From assembly GCA_963702535.1 (NCBI GenBank), contig CAVPDG010000025.1, positions 186,001 through 250,000 of the forward strand: a stretch of DNA of 64,000 nt, given 5' to 3'. Source of the stretch: CAVPDG01 sp963702535. GTDB taxonomy: Bacteria; Chloroflexota; Anaerolineae; Anaerolineales; UBA4823. Shown here piece by piece: positions 8,954-18,817 of the stretch; the stretch's first letter is position 1; each line of letters begins with the position of its first letter. The translations under genes were made by a program, and so were the position numbers. The notes beneath the pieces were generated by a model. The model was given only the letters and a program-made list of their open reading frames with translations, was not told the origin of the DNA and did no database searches.

Positions 8954-10031
8954 TTGGCGTTTAATCCCCTCAACTGGTTGTTGGGGTTTTTCTCACTAGA
9001 CATCGGTATCGATCTGGGCACAGCCAATACCCTGGTCAACGTGCGGGGTAAGGGGATCGTGATCAATGAGCCCTCCTGGGTGGCGATCGAGAAACGCTCT
9101 CGCCGCCCATTAGCCATTGGCGCCGAAGCCAAGGAGATGGTCGGGCGCACGCCAGCCAACGTCATCGCCGTCCGCCCGCTTGCGCGATGGCGTGATTTCT
9201 GAGTTCGAGATCACCCAGGCAATGCTCGAATACTTCATCGGCAAAGCCCACGAGCAGAGCATCGTGCCCGTGCCGCGCCCGCGTGTCGTCATCGGCATCC
9301 CCTCCGGCGTCACCGAGGTTGAGAAGCGCGCCGTTTACGACGCCGCCATGTCAGCCGGGGCGCGCGAGACCTTCCTCATCGAAGAGCCAGTCGCTGCCGC
9401 CCTCGGGGCGGGACTCCCCGTCGCCGAGATCCGCGGCAGCATGATCGTCGACATCGGCGGCGGCACTTCCGAGGTGGCGGTCATGTCGATGGGCGGCGTG
9501 GTCGTCTCCCGCTCCCTGCGTGTCGCCGGCGACGAAATGGACGAGGATATCGTCCAGTACATGCGCAACAAGTACAACCTGCTCATCGGTTTGCGCATGG
9601 CAGAGCAAGCCAAGATCGCCATCGGCTCGGCTTACCACCTCCCGGAAGAGAAAACCATGGTGCTGCGCGGCCGCAACCTGGTCACCGGCTTGCCGGAAGC
9701 CATCGAGGTCTCCTCCGTTGAAGTGCGCGAGGCGATGTCCAGCTCGGTGCAGACCATCATCGACACCATCAAAGACGCCCTGGATGAAGTCCCGCCCGAG
9801 ATCATTGCCGATCTGATGGAAACCGGCGTTTGCCTGGCGGGCGGCGGCGCTCAGCTCCAGGCTCTCGACCGGCGCCTGACAGACGAGCTCAAGATCCGCG
9901 TCTGGGTCGCAGAAGACCCCATGAGCTGCGTGGCGCGCGGCGCGGGGCTGATCCTCGAAGACCTGGATCACCTCAGCCATCTGCTCGTCGGTTTGGAGCG
10001 CGGCAGCACCCGGCACGGTCGCACGGAGTAA
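8954..10031 (+). CDS. mreB: Rod-shape actin homologue MreB, one frameshift
   Basis: The start is TTG at 8954, six bases after AAGGAG, giving MAFNPLNWLLGFFSLDIGIDLGT. The frame breaks near 9180 (extra base in CGCTTGCGC) and continues as LRDGVISEFEITQAMLEYFIG to 10031, for about 358 residues. Actin-fold motifs are present: phosphate 1 DIGIDLGTANTLV, phosphate 2 VDIGGGTSEVAVMS, and adenosine motif CLAGGGAQLQ. MreB polymerises under the membrane and organises the elongasome with MreC, MreD, PBP2 and RodA, all encoded just downstream. The N-terminal amphipathic stretch FNPLNWLLGFF fits membrane attachment. Confidence 0.95.
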
Positions 10032-10156
10032 TTCCCCCTCCAGCCCGCGCATCACGCCACGGATGGCTAGATAAGAGTTCGCTTAGATTGTCCACCGCCT
10101 GGCGCATGGTTACCGGATTTTACTGGTACAATCGCCCTCGGCAGATGTAATTTAAA

Positions 10157-11011
10157 ATGAACTCGACAAGCTCTAGATCCCTGCAAACGGTCATCTTGAT
10201 CCTGATCGCCCTGGGGTTGGTTGCACTGGCGCTGGGCGGTTACCTCACCCCCCTCTCCCGCGTTGTCCTCAATCCGTTTATCAGCACCCAGACCTGGATT
10301 GCCAGCCGCTACCAGGCTGTACAGGATTACCTGCGCGCCCCGCAAGATATCGCCCGCCTCCGGCAGGAAAATTCCCAGCTCAGGTCTGAGAACGCCAGCC
10401 TGCAAACTCAGATCGTCGAGCTCCAACAACAGCTCGCCGAGACCAATATCCTCTCCGCCCTGGTGGATTTCGCCCGCGCCAACCCGGAAAACCGCTACCA
10501 GGCGGCTGCGGTCATCAGCCGTGACCCCAGCCCCTTCTTGAAATACGTGATCATCAATCGCGGTTCCGATCACGGCTTGCGCCGCGGCATGCCCGTCGTC
10601 ACCCAGCAGGGCTTGGTGGGTCGCGTCGCAGCCGTCACTGCCGGCGCTGCCCGCATCCAGTTGCTCACCGACCCCGGCTCCACCGTCAATGTGCGCCTGG
10701 AGCCCTCGCAGGCTGCCGCTGTGCTCACCGGCAGCATCAGCGGCGATCTCTCGCTGGATATGATCCCGCAAGGCGCCGATGTCCAGGCGGGCAATCTGGT
10801 GCTCACCTCCGGGCTGGGAGGCAATTTCCCCGCCAATATCCTCGTCGGACAGGTGACCGGCGTCCGCAGCCAGGACCAGGACCTCTTCCAGCAAGCATCC
10901 ATCCAACCGGGAGTCGACTTCAGCCAGCTGGATATCGTCCTTGTCATCACCAACTTCAGACCGGTTGAAACCGGTCCGCTCATCCCCACCCCTGGGGGAG
11001 CCCAGCCATGA
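10157..11011 (+). CDS. mreC: Cell-shape protein MreC
   Basis: 284 residues: a short cytosolic N-terminus, one membrane helix (about 10-30, TVILILIALGLVALALGG), a coiled coil (about 70-100, ARLRQENSQLRSENASLQ), and the periplasmic double beta-barrel with YVIINRGSDHGLRRGMPVVTQQGLVGRV. It links MreB to the wall synthases. It lies 125 bases after mreB, and its stop overlaps the mreD start (ATGA), so mreC and mreD are translationally coupled. Confidence 0.95.
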   Translation: MNSTSSRSLQTVILILIALGLVALALGGYLTPLSRVVLNPFISTQTWIASRYQAVQDYLRAPQDIARLRQENSQLRSENASLQTQIVELQQQLAETNILSALVDFARANPENRYQAAAVISRDPSPFLKYVIINRGSDHGLRRGMPVVTQQGLVGRVAAVTAGAARIQLLTDPGSTVNVRLEPSQAAAVLTGSISGDLSLDMIPQGADVQAGNLVLTSGLGGNFPANILVGQVTGVRSQDQDLFQQASIQPGVDFSQLDIVLVITNFRPVETGPLIPTPGGAQP

Positions 11012-11544
11012 CCAACGCCTCGCGCTTCTTCCCTGCCAGCACGATCTCCACCCTGCTCGCCATCCCCGTCCTGGGCGGATTGATGATCCTGCAAACCAGC
11101 CTGCTGAGCCGTTTCCCCTTGCTGCAAGGCTCTTCCGACCTGGTGATGCTGGCGGTCATTGCCTGGGCGCTGCAGAAGCGCGTCGAGACCGCCTGGCAGT
11201 GGTGCATCATCGGCGGGTTGATTTTCAGCCTGGTCTCAGCCCTACCCGTCGGTGTGGCGCTCATCGCCTACAGCCTGGTCACTGTCCTGGCGCTGCTGCT
11301 CAGAAGGCACGTTTGGCAGGCGCCGATCCTGGCAATGCTGCTGACTACCTTCCTCGGCACCCTCATCATGCACGCCATTGCCCTGGCGGCGATCGTCGTT
11401 TCCGGTACACGCTTGCCTTTGGGTGAGGTGGTGAACTTCATTACCCTTCCCAGCTTGCTGTTGAACCTCCTGCTGGCGATACCGGTCTATGCCATCATCA
11501 ACGACCTGGCAAAGTGGCTCTATCCTGAAGAATTGGAAGTATGA
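11008..11544 (+). CDS. mreD: Rod-shape membrane protein MreD
   Basis: 178 residues, mostly hydrophobic with five to six predicted membrane helices, as usual for MreD. It shows the early motif LSRFPLLQGSSDLVMLAVIAW and a C-terminal WLYPEE. Placed between mreC and mrdA with 4-base overlaps at both ends, which fixes its identity even though the family is poorly conserved. Confidence 0.9.
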   Translation: MTNASRFFPASTISTLLAIPVLGGLMILQTSLLSRFPLLQGSSDLVMLAVIAWALQKRVETAWQWCIIGGLIFSLVSALPVGVALIAYSLVTVLALLLRRHVWQAPILAMLLTTFLGTLIMHAIALAAIVVSGTRLPLGEVVNFITLPSLLLNLLLAIPVYAIINDLAKWLYPEELEV

Positions 11545-13623
11545 ACGATTCAACCTCAACCTCGCTTAACAACACCCTCCAGCCCTGGCGTATCCTCGTT
11601 TTCGCCGGGTTGCTCCTGCTGGTCTTCCTTATTTACATCGTGCGCCTTTTCACCTTGCAGATCCTCCAGGGCGCCCAATGGACTGCCCAGGCGGATACCA
11701 ACCGCACCCGCATTATCAACCTCCCCGCCTCCCGCGGCGTGATCTACGATCGCAACGATGTCGTGCTGGCGCGCAACCTGGCGTCCTACAATGTCGTCAT
11801 CACCGCCGCCGATCTACCCGACGATCCAGGCGAGATCCAGGAGATCTTTCGCCGGCTCTCCGCCCTGATTGATGTGCCCGTCAACCTCGGCGAGCTGAGC
11901 GAAGAAACGCCTTACGTGCCCTGCATCTCAGAGCACGGCATCGCCCAGATTGTTGAATACGGCGAATCAGCCACGCCTTTCTCACCCGTTAAAGTCAAAT
12001 GCGATATCGACCAGCGGCTGGCGATGATCATCCAAGAGGATGCGGTGGACTGGCCCGGCGTTGGCGTTGAGATCCAGCCCATCCGTGATTACCCCACCGG
12101 CTCGCTCACTGCCTCCATGATCGGCTTCCTCGGACCCATCCCCGCCGCCCAGGAAGAGGATTTCAAAGCAATCGGCTTAGAGCCGAACCGCGATAAGGTC
12201 GGTTATGCCGGTCTGGAGCTGCAGTACCAGGATCTGCTCGCCGGTCTGAATGGCAGGCGCACGGTAGAAGTAGATGTCGCCGGCAAAGACGCTGCGCACC
12301 CTGGGCGAGCCTGAAAATCCTCAGCCGGGTCAGAACCTGCGCCTCACCATCGATACCCGCTTGCAGCAGGCAGCCACCGCCATTATGGAGCGCGAGATCA
12401 ACTTCTGGAACGTCTACCTGCGCGAAATTCGCTCGACCAGCGGCGTGGTTATCGCCATGAATCCCAAGACCGGCGAGATCCTTGCCATGGTCTCCTATCC
12501 CACCTATGAAAACAATCGCATGGCGCGGCTGATCCCGGCTTATTACTACAACCAGCTCATCCAGGATCCCGCCAACCCGCTGCTCAATCACGCCGTGGGC
12601 GATATCCTGCCCGCCGGTTCTGTCTTTAAGCTCACCACAGCCGTGGGCGCCTTGAATGAAGGCGTGGTCACGCCCGACCAGGTGCTCGACACCCCGGGAA
12701 AGATCGTCATCACCGAGAAGTTCAACCCCAACGACCCCGGCTACCCGCGCGAGTTTGTCGACTGGAACCGCGCCGGCTTTGGGCGCCTGGATTTCCTTGG
12801 CGGCATCGCCAACAGTAGCAACGTCTATTTCTACAAGCTCGGCGGCGGCTATAAAGATGAAGTGCCGGAAGGTTTGGGCATCTGCCGCCTGGGCACCTAC
12901 GCCCGCGCCCTTGGCTACGGGGATTATCCTGGCATCGGTCTACCCGAAGAAGAAAAGGGGTTGGTTCCCGACCCGCAGTGGAAGCGCCTCAACCAGGGCG
13001 AGAGCTGGTCCATCGGCGACACCTACATCTCAAGCGTCGGTCAGGGCTATGTCCTTGCCACCCCCCTGCAGGTGCTCATGTCTGCCGCCACGATTGCGAA
13101 TGATGGCAAGCTCATGCAGCCTCAGCTCGTCAGAGACGTGCTGGATGGCGAGGGCAACGTGGTGCAATCCTTCAGCCCGGTGATGAAGTGGGACGTTACC
13201 AAGGACAACGTCATCCAGGAATACGGCGAGACGACCGTGCGTGGCTGCGAGCCGATTGAAGGCAAGACCAAGAACGTCGAGCCCTGGGTCATCGAGAAAG
13301 TCCAGGAAGGGATGCGCAGAGCGGTTACCTCGGGTACCCTTGCCAGGGAATTTGCCTTTGCCACGGTTCCGGCTGCCGGCAAGACCGGCACTGCCGAGTA
13401 CTGCGATCAGTACGCCCAGGCGAAGAACCGCTGCATCCCCGGCAATTGGCCCACCCACGCCTGGACGGTGGCATACGCCCCGTACGACGACCCCGAAATT
13501 GCCGTTGTGGCTTTTGTCTACAACGGCGGCGAAGGCGCCAGCGTAGCCGGTCCCATCGTACGCCAGCTCCTCAACGCCTACTTCGAGCTGGAAAACATCG
13601 ATAAGGAAGCCACAACACCCTGA
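11541..13623 (+). CDS. mrdA: Peptidoglycan transpeptidase PBP2 (MrdA), one frameshift
   Basis: A single N-terminal membrane helix (about 17-40) leads to a class B PBP dimerisation domain with RTRIINLPASRGVIYDRN. The frame breaks near 12290 and resumes as LRTLGEPENPQPGQNLRLTID. The transpeptidase domain has the active-site SxxK in AGSVFKLT, SxN in ANSSNVYF and KTGT in AGKTGTAEY. Total length is about 690 residues. MrdA cross-links new glycan made by RodA during elongation. The start overlaps mreD by four bases. Confidence 0.94.
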
Positions 13624-13630
13624 ACATTCG

Positions 13631-13639
13631 TGCTATAAT
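13631..13639 (+). promoter_or_regulatory. Extended -10 promoter element upstream of minC
   Basis: TGC-TATAAT at 13631-13639, just after the mrdA stop, is an extended -10 element (TGN-TATAAT) with a weak -35. It suggests that minCDE-rodA-gltX can be transcribed separately from mreBCD-mrdA. Confidence 0.55.
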
Positions 13640-13696
13640 AATCCCCTGATCTGCTTCTGTATTGGCGCGTCACGCAGGTGGGCGGGAACGTGGCTT

Positions 13697-13745
13697 CATT
13701 GGGAATCGCCGTGGAAGTACCCGGATTAGTGGGTGTGAAGGCGGC
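13697..13745 (+). repeat. Dispersed intergenic repeat, copy 2 (half element)
   Basis: TCATTGGGAATCGCCGTGG and CCGGATTAGTGGGTGTGAAGGCGGC match the copy at 8704-8748 almost base for base, in the same orientation. It lies in the leader between the -10 element and minC. Confidence 0.8.
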
Positions 13746-13785
13746 TCTAGGGCAGGTATACCTGGTAAGCGAGTAGATCTTGGTC

Positions 13786-14469
13786 ATGACTTTACCGAAA
13801 GTGCAAATTAAAGGTATCCGTGAAGGGCTTCTCGTATTACCGGGCGAGGGAAGCTGGGAAGAGGTTCACCAGGCAATCCTGGCGCAGATCGACGAGCAGG
13901 CTGATTTCCTCAAAGGGGGTCGCCTGGCGCTCGATCTGGGCAACCAGGTGCTCAAAGCCGCCGAGATGGGCAAGCTGCGCGATGAGATTTCGGAGCGCGG
14001 CATGCTGCTTTGGGCGGTGTTGAGCAATTCCCCCACCACGGAGCGCACCGCCCAGGCTTTAGGTCTGGCAACTCGCCTCACCAAGCCGCGACCCGACCGC
14101 ACCACCCAGCCCCTGGAAACCACCTTGCATGGCGGCGAAGGCGCCATCGTCGTGCGCCGCACGCTGCGCTCCGGTTACAGCTTGCAGCACTCCGGGCACG
14201 TGGTCGTCATCGGAGATGTCAATCCCGGCGCAGAGATCATCGCCGCCGGCGACGTGATCGTCTGGGGTCACCTGCGCGGCATGGTGCACGCCGGCGCCAA
14301 AGGCAACGATGACGCCGTCGTTTGCGCCCTCGACCTGGCGCCTACCCAGCTCCGCATCGGCGGGCTGATCGCCACCACGCCAGTGCACCGCGGCAAACCC
14401 CAGCCGGAGCTGGCAAGAGTTAAAGATGGACAGGTAGTAGCGGAATCCTGGAATCCCAAGAGAAAGTAG
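13786..14469 (+). CDS. minC: Septum-site determining protein MinC
   Basis: About 227 residues from ATG 13786; an in-frame TTG at 13780 is an alternative and no strong ribosome site decides. The N-terminal domain (1-100) has the FtsZ-inhibitor fold. The C-terminal beta-helix (about 120-215) is diagnostic, with TLRSGYSLQHSGHVVVIGDVN, PGAEIIAAGDVIVWGHLRGM and HAGAKGND. MinC blocks Z-ring assembly away from midcell when held at the membrane by MinD, encoded 16 bases downstream. Confidence 0.93.
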   Translation: MTLPKVQIKGIREGLLVLPGEGSWEEVHQAILAQIDEQADFLKGGRLALDLGNQVLKAAEMGKLRDEISERGMLLWAVLSNSPTTERTAQALGLATRLTKPRPDRTTQPLETTLHGGEGAIVVRRTLRSGYSLQHSGHVVVIGDVNPGAEIIAAGDVIVWGHLRGMVHAGAKGNDDAVVCALDLAPTQLRIGGLIATTPVHRGKPQPELARVKDGQVVAESWNPKRK

Positions 14470-14485
14470 GGCTTGAGGTAAAGAT

Positions 14486-15289
14486 ATGCCTGGAAAAGTT
14501 GTCACGGTTACATCTGGAAAAGGGGGTGTCGGGAAGACCACCGCTACCGCCAACATCGGCGCTGCTCTCGCCTCGAACGGCAAGAAGGTGGTTTGCATCG
14601 ACGCCGATATCGGCTTGCGCAACCTGGATGTCGTCCTGGGTCTGGAGAATCGCATCGTTTACGACCTGGTAGACGTCGTCGAAGGGCGCTGCCGCCTGCG
14701 CCAGGCGATGATCCGCGACAAACATCTCAACGAGCTTTACCTGATCCCGGCAGCCCAAACGCGCGATAAAAGCGCCGTCTCCCCCAGCGACATGGTGCGC
14801 CTGTGTGATGAGTTGCGCCCGGATTACGATTACATCATGGTCAACTCCCCGGCGGGCATCGAGCGCGGCTTCCGCAACGCCATTGCCCCCGCCGATATCG
14901 TCCTGGTGATCACCAACCCGGAAGTCTCCGCCGTGCGCGACGCCGATCGCATTATCGGCTTGATCGAGGCGGAAGAAAAAGGTCCCGCCCGCCTGGTGAT
15001 CAACCGTATCAAGCCTGAAATGGTCAGGCGCGGCGATATGCTCTCCGCCGATGACGTGCTCGAGCTGCTGGCTGTCGAGCTGATCGGCTTGATCCCCGAA
15101 GATGAGCATGTGGTCATGAGCACCAACCAGGGCTCGCCCATTGTATTGAACGGCAAAAGCAAAGCCGGCGAGGCGTTCCGCAATATCGCCCGCCGGCTGG
15201 ATGGAGAGGAAGTGCCTTTTATCCCCCTCGAGGAGGATGGCGGCATCTTCAAGCGCGTCGCACGGCTTTTCCGCCCCGGAGGCAACTGA
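14486..15289 (+). CDS. minD: Septum-site determining ATPase MinD
   Basis: 267 residues. Deviant Walker A SGKGGVGKTTATANI at 10-24, switch I IDADIGLRNLDVVLGL, and switch II-like YDYIMVNSPAGIE. The usual DTPAGIE reads NSPAGIE here, an Asn in place of the common Asp. The C-terminal amphipathic helix FKRVARLFRPGG is the membrane-targeting sequence. MinD-ATP recruits MinC to the membrane and is released by MinE. A GAGGT ribosome site precedes the ATG. Confidence 0.95.
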   Translation: MPGKVVTVTSGKGGVGKTTATANIGAALASNGKKVVCIDADIGLRNLDVVLGLENRIVYDLVDVVEGRCRLRQAMIRDKHLNELYLIPAAQTRDKSAVSPSDMVRLCDELRPDYDYIMVNSPAGIERGFRNAIAPADIVLVITNPEVSAVRDADRIIGLIEAEEKGPARLVINRIKPEMVRRGDMLSADDVLELLAVELIGLIPEDEHVVMSTNQGSPIVLNGKSKAGEAFRNIARRLDGEEVPFIPLEEDGGIFKRVARLFRPGGN

Positions 15290-15290
15290 G

Positions 15291-15560
15291 ATGAGCAGTT
15301 TCATTGAGCGTCTGCTGGGTCGAGATCAAAGAAGCGCTCAGACCGCCAAAGAGCGCATGAAACTGGTGCTGGTGCACGACCGCACGGATATGCCTGCCAC
15401 CGAGATGGACCAGCTCAAGGATGAGCTGATCGACGTGATCTCGCGCCACGTCGAGATCGAGCGCGGCGGCGCGCGCATCGAGATGACCCAGGACGGGCGC
15501 CAGCAGCGCCTCATCGCCGACATCCCGCTGCGCCCTGTCAAGCGGCGGCGTACAGGATAA
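15291..15560 (+). CDS. minE: Cell-division topological specificity factor MinE
   Basis: 89 residues from ATG 15291, one base after the minD stop. The N-terminal anti-MinCD segment contains TAKERMKLVLVHDRTD; the C-terminal topological specificity domain has LKDELIDVISRHVEIE. It stimulates MinD ATPase and drives pole-to-pole patterning. Confidence 0.94.
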   Translation: MSSFIERLLGRDQRSAQTAKERMKLVLVHDRTDMPATEMDQLKDELIDVISRHVEIERGGARIEMTQDGRQQRLIADIPLRPVKRRRTG

Positions 15561-15564
15561 AGTG

Positions 15565-16689
15565 ATGCGCGTTGCCAACGCCAATTGGCGCCATTTCGAT
15601 TTCTGGCTGCTCGGCGCCGTTGCGGTCCTCACCATCTTCGGCATCACCATGATCCGCTCCGCGGTGGCGGGCAATATCGAGCTCACCACCGAGACGAACC
15701 TGGTCAACCGCCAGTTGCTCTTCGCCGTCATCGGTTTTGCCGTCATCATCCTGACCGCCTCGATCGATTACCACCTCTGGTCATCCATCGCCCGCACCCT
15801 CTACCTGGGCATGGTCATCCTGCTTGCCGTCCTATCGGTCGTGGGAGCCGCTTTATATGGCTCGGCGCGCTGGTTCGATACCGGCGTCATCCTGATCCAG
15901 CCCTCTGAGCTCGCCAAGATCGTGATCATCCTCGTCCTCGCCGATTTTTTCAGCCGCCACCAGGCTCAGATGCACGAGATGACATGGGTGCTGCGTAGCT
16001 TCCTCTATACCATGGGCATGGTCGTCTGGATCCTCATCCAGCCCAACCTGAGCACCTCCATTGTGATTCTGGTCATCTGGTTTGCCCTGCTTTGGGCGGG
16101 GGGTCTGCGCCTCAAGCACCTGGCTGTATTTGCCGCCGTTGGCGTTATGCTCCCCTTCCTGGTCTACCCTCTCCTGGTCGATTATCAGAAGGACCGCATC
16201 AACAACTTCCTGTTTCCCGATGCAGAAGCCAGCTACGGGGATATCTACAACATCGAGCAGGCACAAATCAGCATCGGCTCGGGCGGCTTGCTCGGGCAGG
16301 GCTATGGCAACGGCACACAGGTGCAGTTGCGCTTCTTGAAAGTGCGCTGGTCGGATTTTATCTTCTCCGCCATGGCGCAGGAGTTTGGCTTCGTCGGCGT
16401 CATCACGGTTCTTGCCTTGCTGGTGTTCGTCATCTTTCGCTGTTTGCGCGCCGCGCGCCTGGCGCGCGATACGTTTGGCGCGCTGATCGCCTATGGCGTG
16501 GCGGCGATGATCGCCTTCCAGGCGGTTGTCAACATCGGCGTCAACCTCAACCTGATGCCCGCCACGGGTCTCACCTTGCCTTTCATCAGCTACGGTGGCA
16601 GCTCGCTGCTCTCCTCCCTGCTCGGCATCGGTCTCGTGGAGAGCGTCATCCTGCGCCACAAATCGCTCGAATTCTCGCAGGGAAATTAA
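15565..16689 (+). CDS. rodA: SEDS-family glycosyltransferase RodA
   Basis: About 374 residues with around ten membrane helices. The ATG at 15565 is preferred over an adjacent GTG at 15562. SEDS motifs include ARWFDTGVILIQPSELAKI and the C-terminal NLMPATGLTLPFISYGGSS. The protein polymerises lipid II into glycan in partnership with a class B PBP. FtsW belongs to the same family, but the location with mreBCD and mrdA supports RodA. It starts a few bases after minE. Confidence 0.9.
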   Translation: MRVANANWRHFDFWLLGAVAVLTIFGITMIRSAVAGNIELTTETNLVNRQLLFAVIGFAVIILTASIDYHLWSSIARTLYLGMVILLAVLSVVGAALYGSARWFDTGVILIQPSELAKIVIILVLADFFSRHQAQMHEMTWVLRSFLYTMGMVVWILIQPNLSTSIVILVIWFALLWAGGLRLKHLAVFAAVGVMLPFLVYPLLVDYQKDRINNFLFPDAEASYGDIYNIEQAQISIGSGGLLGQGYGNGTQVQLRFLKVRWSDFIFSAMAQEFGFVGVITVLALLVFVIFRCLRAARLARDTFGALIAYGVAAMIAFQAVVNIGVNLNLMPATGLTLPFISYGGSSLLSSLLGIGLVESVILRHKSLEFSQGN

Positions 16690-16706
16690 TATCGCATGGA
16701 GGGAAT

Positions 16707-18215
16707 ATGCCCTTAACCTCGAAACCGGTGCGGGTGCGCATGGCGCCCTCGCCCACCGGCAGGACCCATATCGGCAGCGGGCGCACCGCCCTCTACAATT
16801 ACCTCTTCGCCCGCCAGACGGGCGGCGCCTTCATCCTGCGCATCGAAGACACCGACCAGAAACGTTACGTCCCCGGCGCAGAAGAAGAGCTGATTCACAG
16901 CCTGCACTGGCTGGGTCTCGAATGGGATGAAGGTCCCGGCGTGGGTGGACCGCACGCCCCCTACTACCAGACGCAGCGCAAGGAGATCTACCAGGAGTAC
17001 GCCCGCCAGCTCATCGCCCGCGACCAGGCTTACTACTGCTTTTGCACCCCCGACCGGCTGGAAAAGCTGCGCCAGGAGCAGTATGCCAACAAGCTCCCGC
17101 CTCTCTATGACGGCGCCTGCCGCCGCCTGGACCCCGGCGAAGCCGCCGCCCGTGTCGCCCGCGGCGAGCGGCATGTCATCCGCTTCAAGATGCCGGAAGA
17201 AGGCGCCATCACCATCCACGACCTGCTGCGCGGCGATATCACCGTCGAGAATCGCGTCCTGGATGACACCATCCTGGTCAAATCCGACGGGTTAGCCCTC
17301 TACCACCTGGCTGCCATGGTGGACGACCACCTGATGGAGATCTCCCACGTCCTGCGCGGCTCAGAATGGCTCTCCACTTTCCCGCTGCACGCCCACATCA
17401 TCCGCGCTTTCGGCTGGCAGGAGCCAACCTGGGTGCACCTCTCCGTGTTCCTCAAGCCCAGCGGCAAGGGCAAAATGAGCAAGCGCAATTCAGCCCAAGC
17501 CATGCAAGATGGCTATTCTATCTTCATTAAGGACCTTGAAGCCCTGGGCTACATCCCCGAAGCCGTGGTCAACTGGATCGCCCTCATGGGCTGGAGCTAC
17601 GACGACCATACCGAGTTCTTCAGCATGCCAGACCTGATCGAAAAGTTCAGCCTGGAGAAGCTCAATCCGGCGCCCTCCGCCATCAACTTCACCAAGTTCG
17701 ACCACTTCAACGGTTTGCACATTCGCAGCCTCGCCAGTGAGGACCTCGCCGGGCGTCTCAAGCCTTTTTTTGTTTCCGCCGGCTACACTGTGGATGATGA
17801 CACCCTGCTGCGCATCATCCCCCTCATCCGTGAGCGCCTCACCGCCCTGGATGACTGCCTGTCTTTTGGCGGCTTCTTCTTCCAGGAAGAGGTCTATCCC
17901 AAGCCCGAGGAGCTCGTCGGCAAAGAGATGTCTGTCGCTGCCTCTCGGGAAGCTCTCCAACGCTCCATCCGGCTGCTGAGCGCCTTGCCGGAGATCAGTC
18001 GTGAGAGCGCCGAAGAGCCCATGCGCCTGCTGGCTGAGCAGCTCGGCGTCAAAGCCGGTCAGCTCTTCGGCATCCTGCGCCTCGCCGTCACCGGGCAGAC
18101 CGTCAGCCCGCCGCTCTTCGAGAGCATGCAAGTCATCGGCAAGGAAAAAGTCATGCGGCGCTTGCAAAGCGCCGTTGCAGCGCTGGACCGGTTGGAGCCG
18201 GGGGAAGACAGATAG
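16707..18215 (+). CDS. gltX: Glutamyl-tRNA synthetase
   Basis: 502 residues; ATG 16707 preceded by GGAGGG. The open frame extends far upstream through rodA, but the conserved N-terminus VRVRMAPSPTGRTHIGSGRT fixes the start. The HIGH motif appears as HIGS and the KMSKS loop as GKMSKRNS (about residues 254-258). The C-terminal half is the helical anticodon-binding domain. It charges tRNA-Glu, and possibly nothing else here, because a GlnRS is encoded at 18818-20507. It follows rodA by 17 bases and is probably in the same transcript. Confidence 0.96.
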   Translation: MPLTSKPVRVRMAPSPTGRTHIGSGRTALYNYLFARQTGGAFILRIEDTDQKRYVPGAEEELIHSLHWLGLEWDEGPGVGGPHAPYYQTQRKEIYQEYARQLIARDQAYYCFCTPDRLEKLRQEQYANKLPPLYDGACRRLDPGEAAARVARGERHVIRFKMPEEGAITIHDLLRGDITVENRVLDDTILVKSDGLALYHLAAMVDDHLMEISHVLRGSEWLSTFPLHAHIIRAFGWQEPTWVHLSVFLKPSGKGKMSKRNSAQAMQDGYSIFIKDLEALGYIPEAVVNWIALMGWSYDDHTEFFSMPDLIEKFSLEKLNPAPSAINFTKFDHFNGLHIRSLASEDLAGRLKPFFVSAGYTVDDDTLLRIIPLIRERLTALDDCLSFGGFFFQEEVYPKPEELVGKEMSVAASREALQRSIRLLSALPEISRESAEEPMRLLAEQLGVKAGQLFGILRLAVTGQTVSPPLFESMQVIGKEKVMRRLQSAVAALDRLEPGEDR

Positions 18216-18262
18216 ATCCTGGGGAAGAATCAGGCCTGGGTGGCGTGGTTCAATCAATGTTG

Positions 18263-18583
18263 TTAAGAGTCTGGGATCATCCGGAATCCCATTACAGCGA
18301 AGTGCTTGTCGAAGGTGAACGCCTCCTCGATGCCCATCTCCTGCATGACCACGAAACTGACCGCATCGGTAAAGCTGAAATCCTGGTCGCTGTGTTTCTC
18401 CAGGATCGCCTCCGCCTGGGCTTCCAGGTTGGCATCCGACCAGACCTTCTGCAACCTCGGGCTGCCGCGCAGCGCGCCCAGCAGGCGCATTGCCTGGGCG
18501 TGCCCACCGGTACGCCGGATGAGGATGTAGGCTTCGGCGACAACCAGGTTGGTGGTGAGCAACACGCCTCGCTCACCCAACAA
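18263..18583 (-). pseudogene. PIN-domain (VapC-like) protein, N-terminus missing
   Basis: The 106 residues match the C-terminal two thirds of a PIN-domain ribonuclease: LLTTNLVVAEAYILIRR, then DQDFSFTDAVSFVVMQEMGI and AFTFDKHFAVMGF, which carry the later acidic residues. The N-terminal strand with the first catalytic Asp (usually VDTS or similar) is not found upstream. The upstream frame stays open through LERLAQRAGAEARRSSG but does not look like PIN sequence. I read this as a degraded toxin; an assembly error is the alternative. No antitoxin gene is evident. Confidence 0.6.
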
Positions 18584-18697
18584 GCGCTGGTACGCCGCCC
18601 GGGCGGCAGGGCAGATTCCGCTCGACCGCCTCGCCTCCGCCCCGGCGCGTTGGGCGAGCCTCTCGAGTGCGGTCAGTGTTCCAATAACTTAAACAAA

Positions 18698-18744
18698 AGG
18701 TCCAGCAGCACCGGCGATTGCCTCAATCCAGTACTGCTGGACCT
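18698..18744. terminator. Inverted repeat between gltX/PIN region and glnS
   Basis: A perfect 11-base inverted repeat AGGTCCAGCAG ... CTGCTGGACCT with a 25-base loop. There is no clear T run, so a terminator role is tentative. It lies upstream of the PIN remnant and downstream of glnS, both on the minus strand. Confidence 0.45.
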
Positions 18745-18817
18745 GTTGCTGTTCTGATCGCAGCCAGATGTTTAGCAATGGCTTTGCTGCCAAAGAAATC
18801 CCCGTCCGCTGCCTGGC

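Noticed and set aside
9150..9200. Programmed ribosomal frameshift in mreB
   Set aside because: There is no slippery heptamer or downstream structure, and similar breaks occur in many unrelated genes, so a sequencing indel is more likely.
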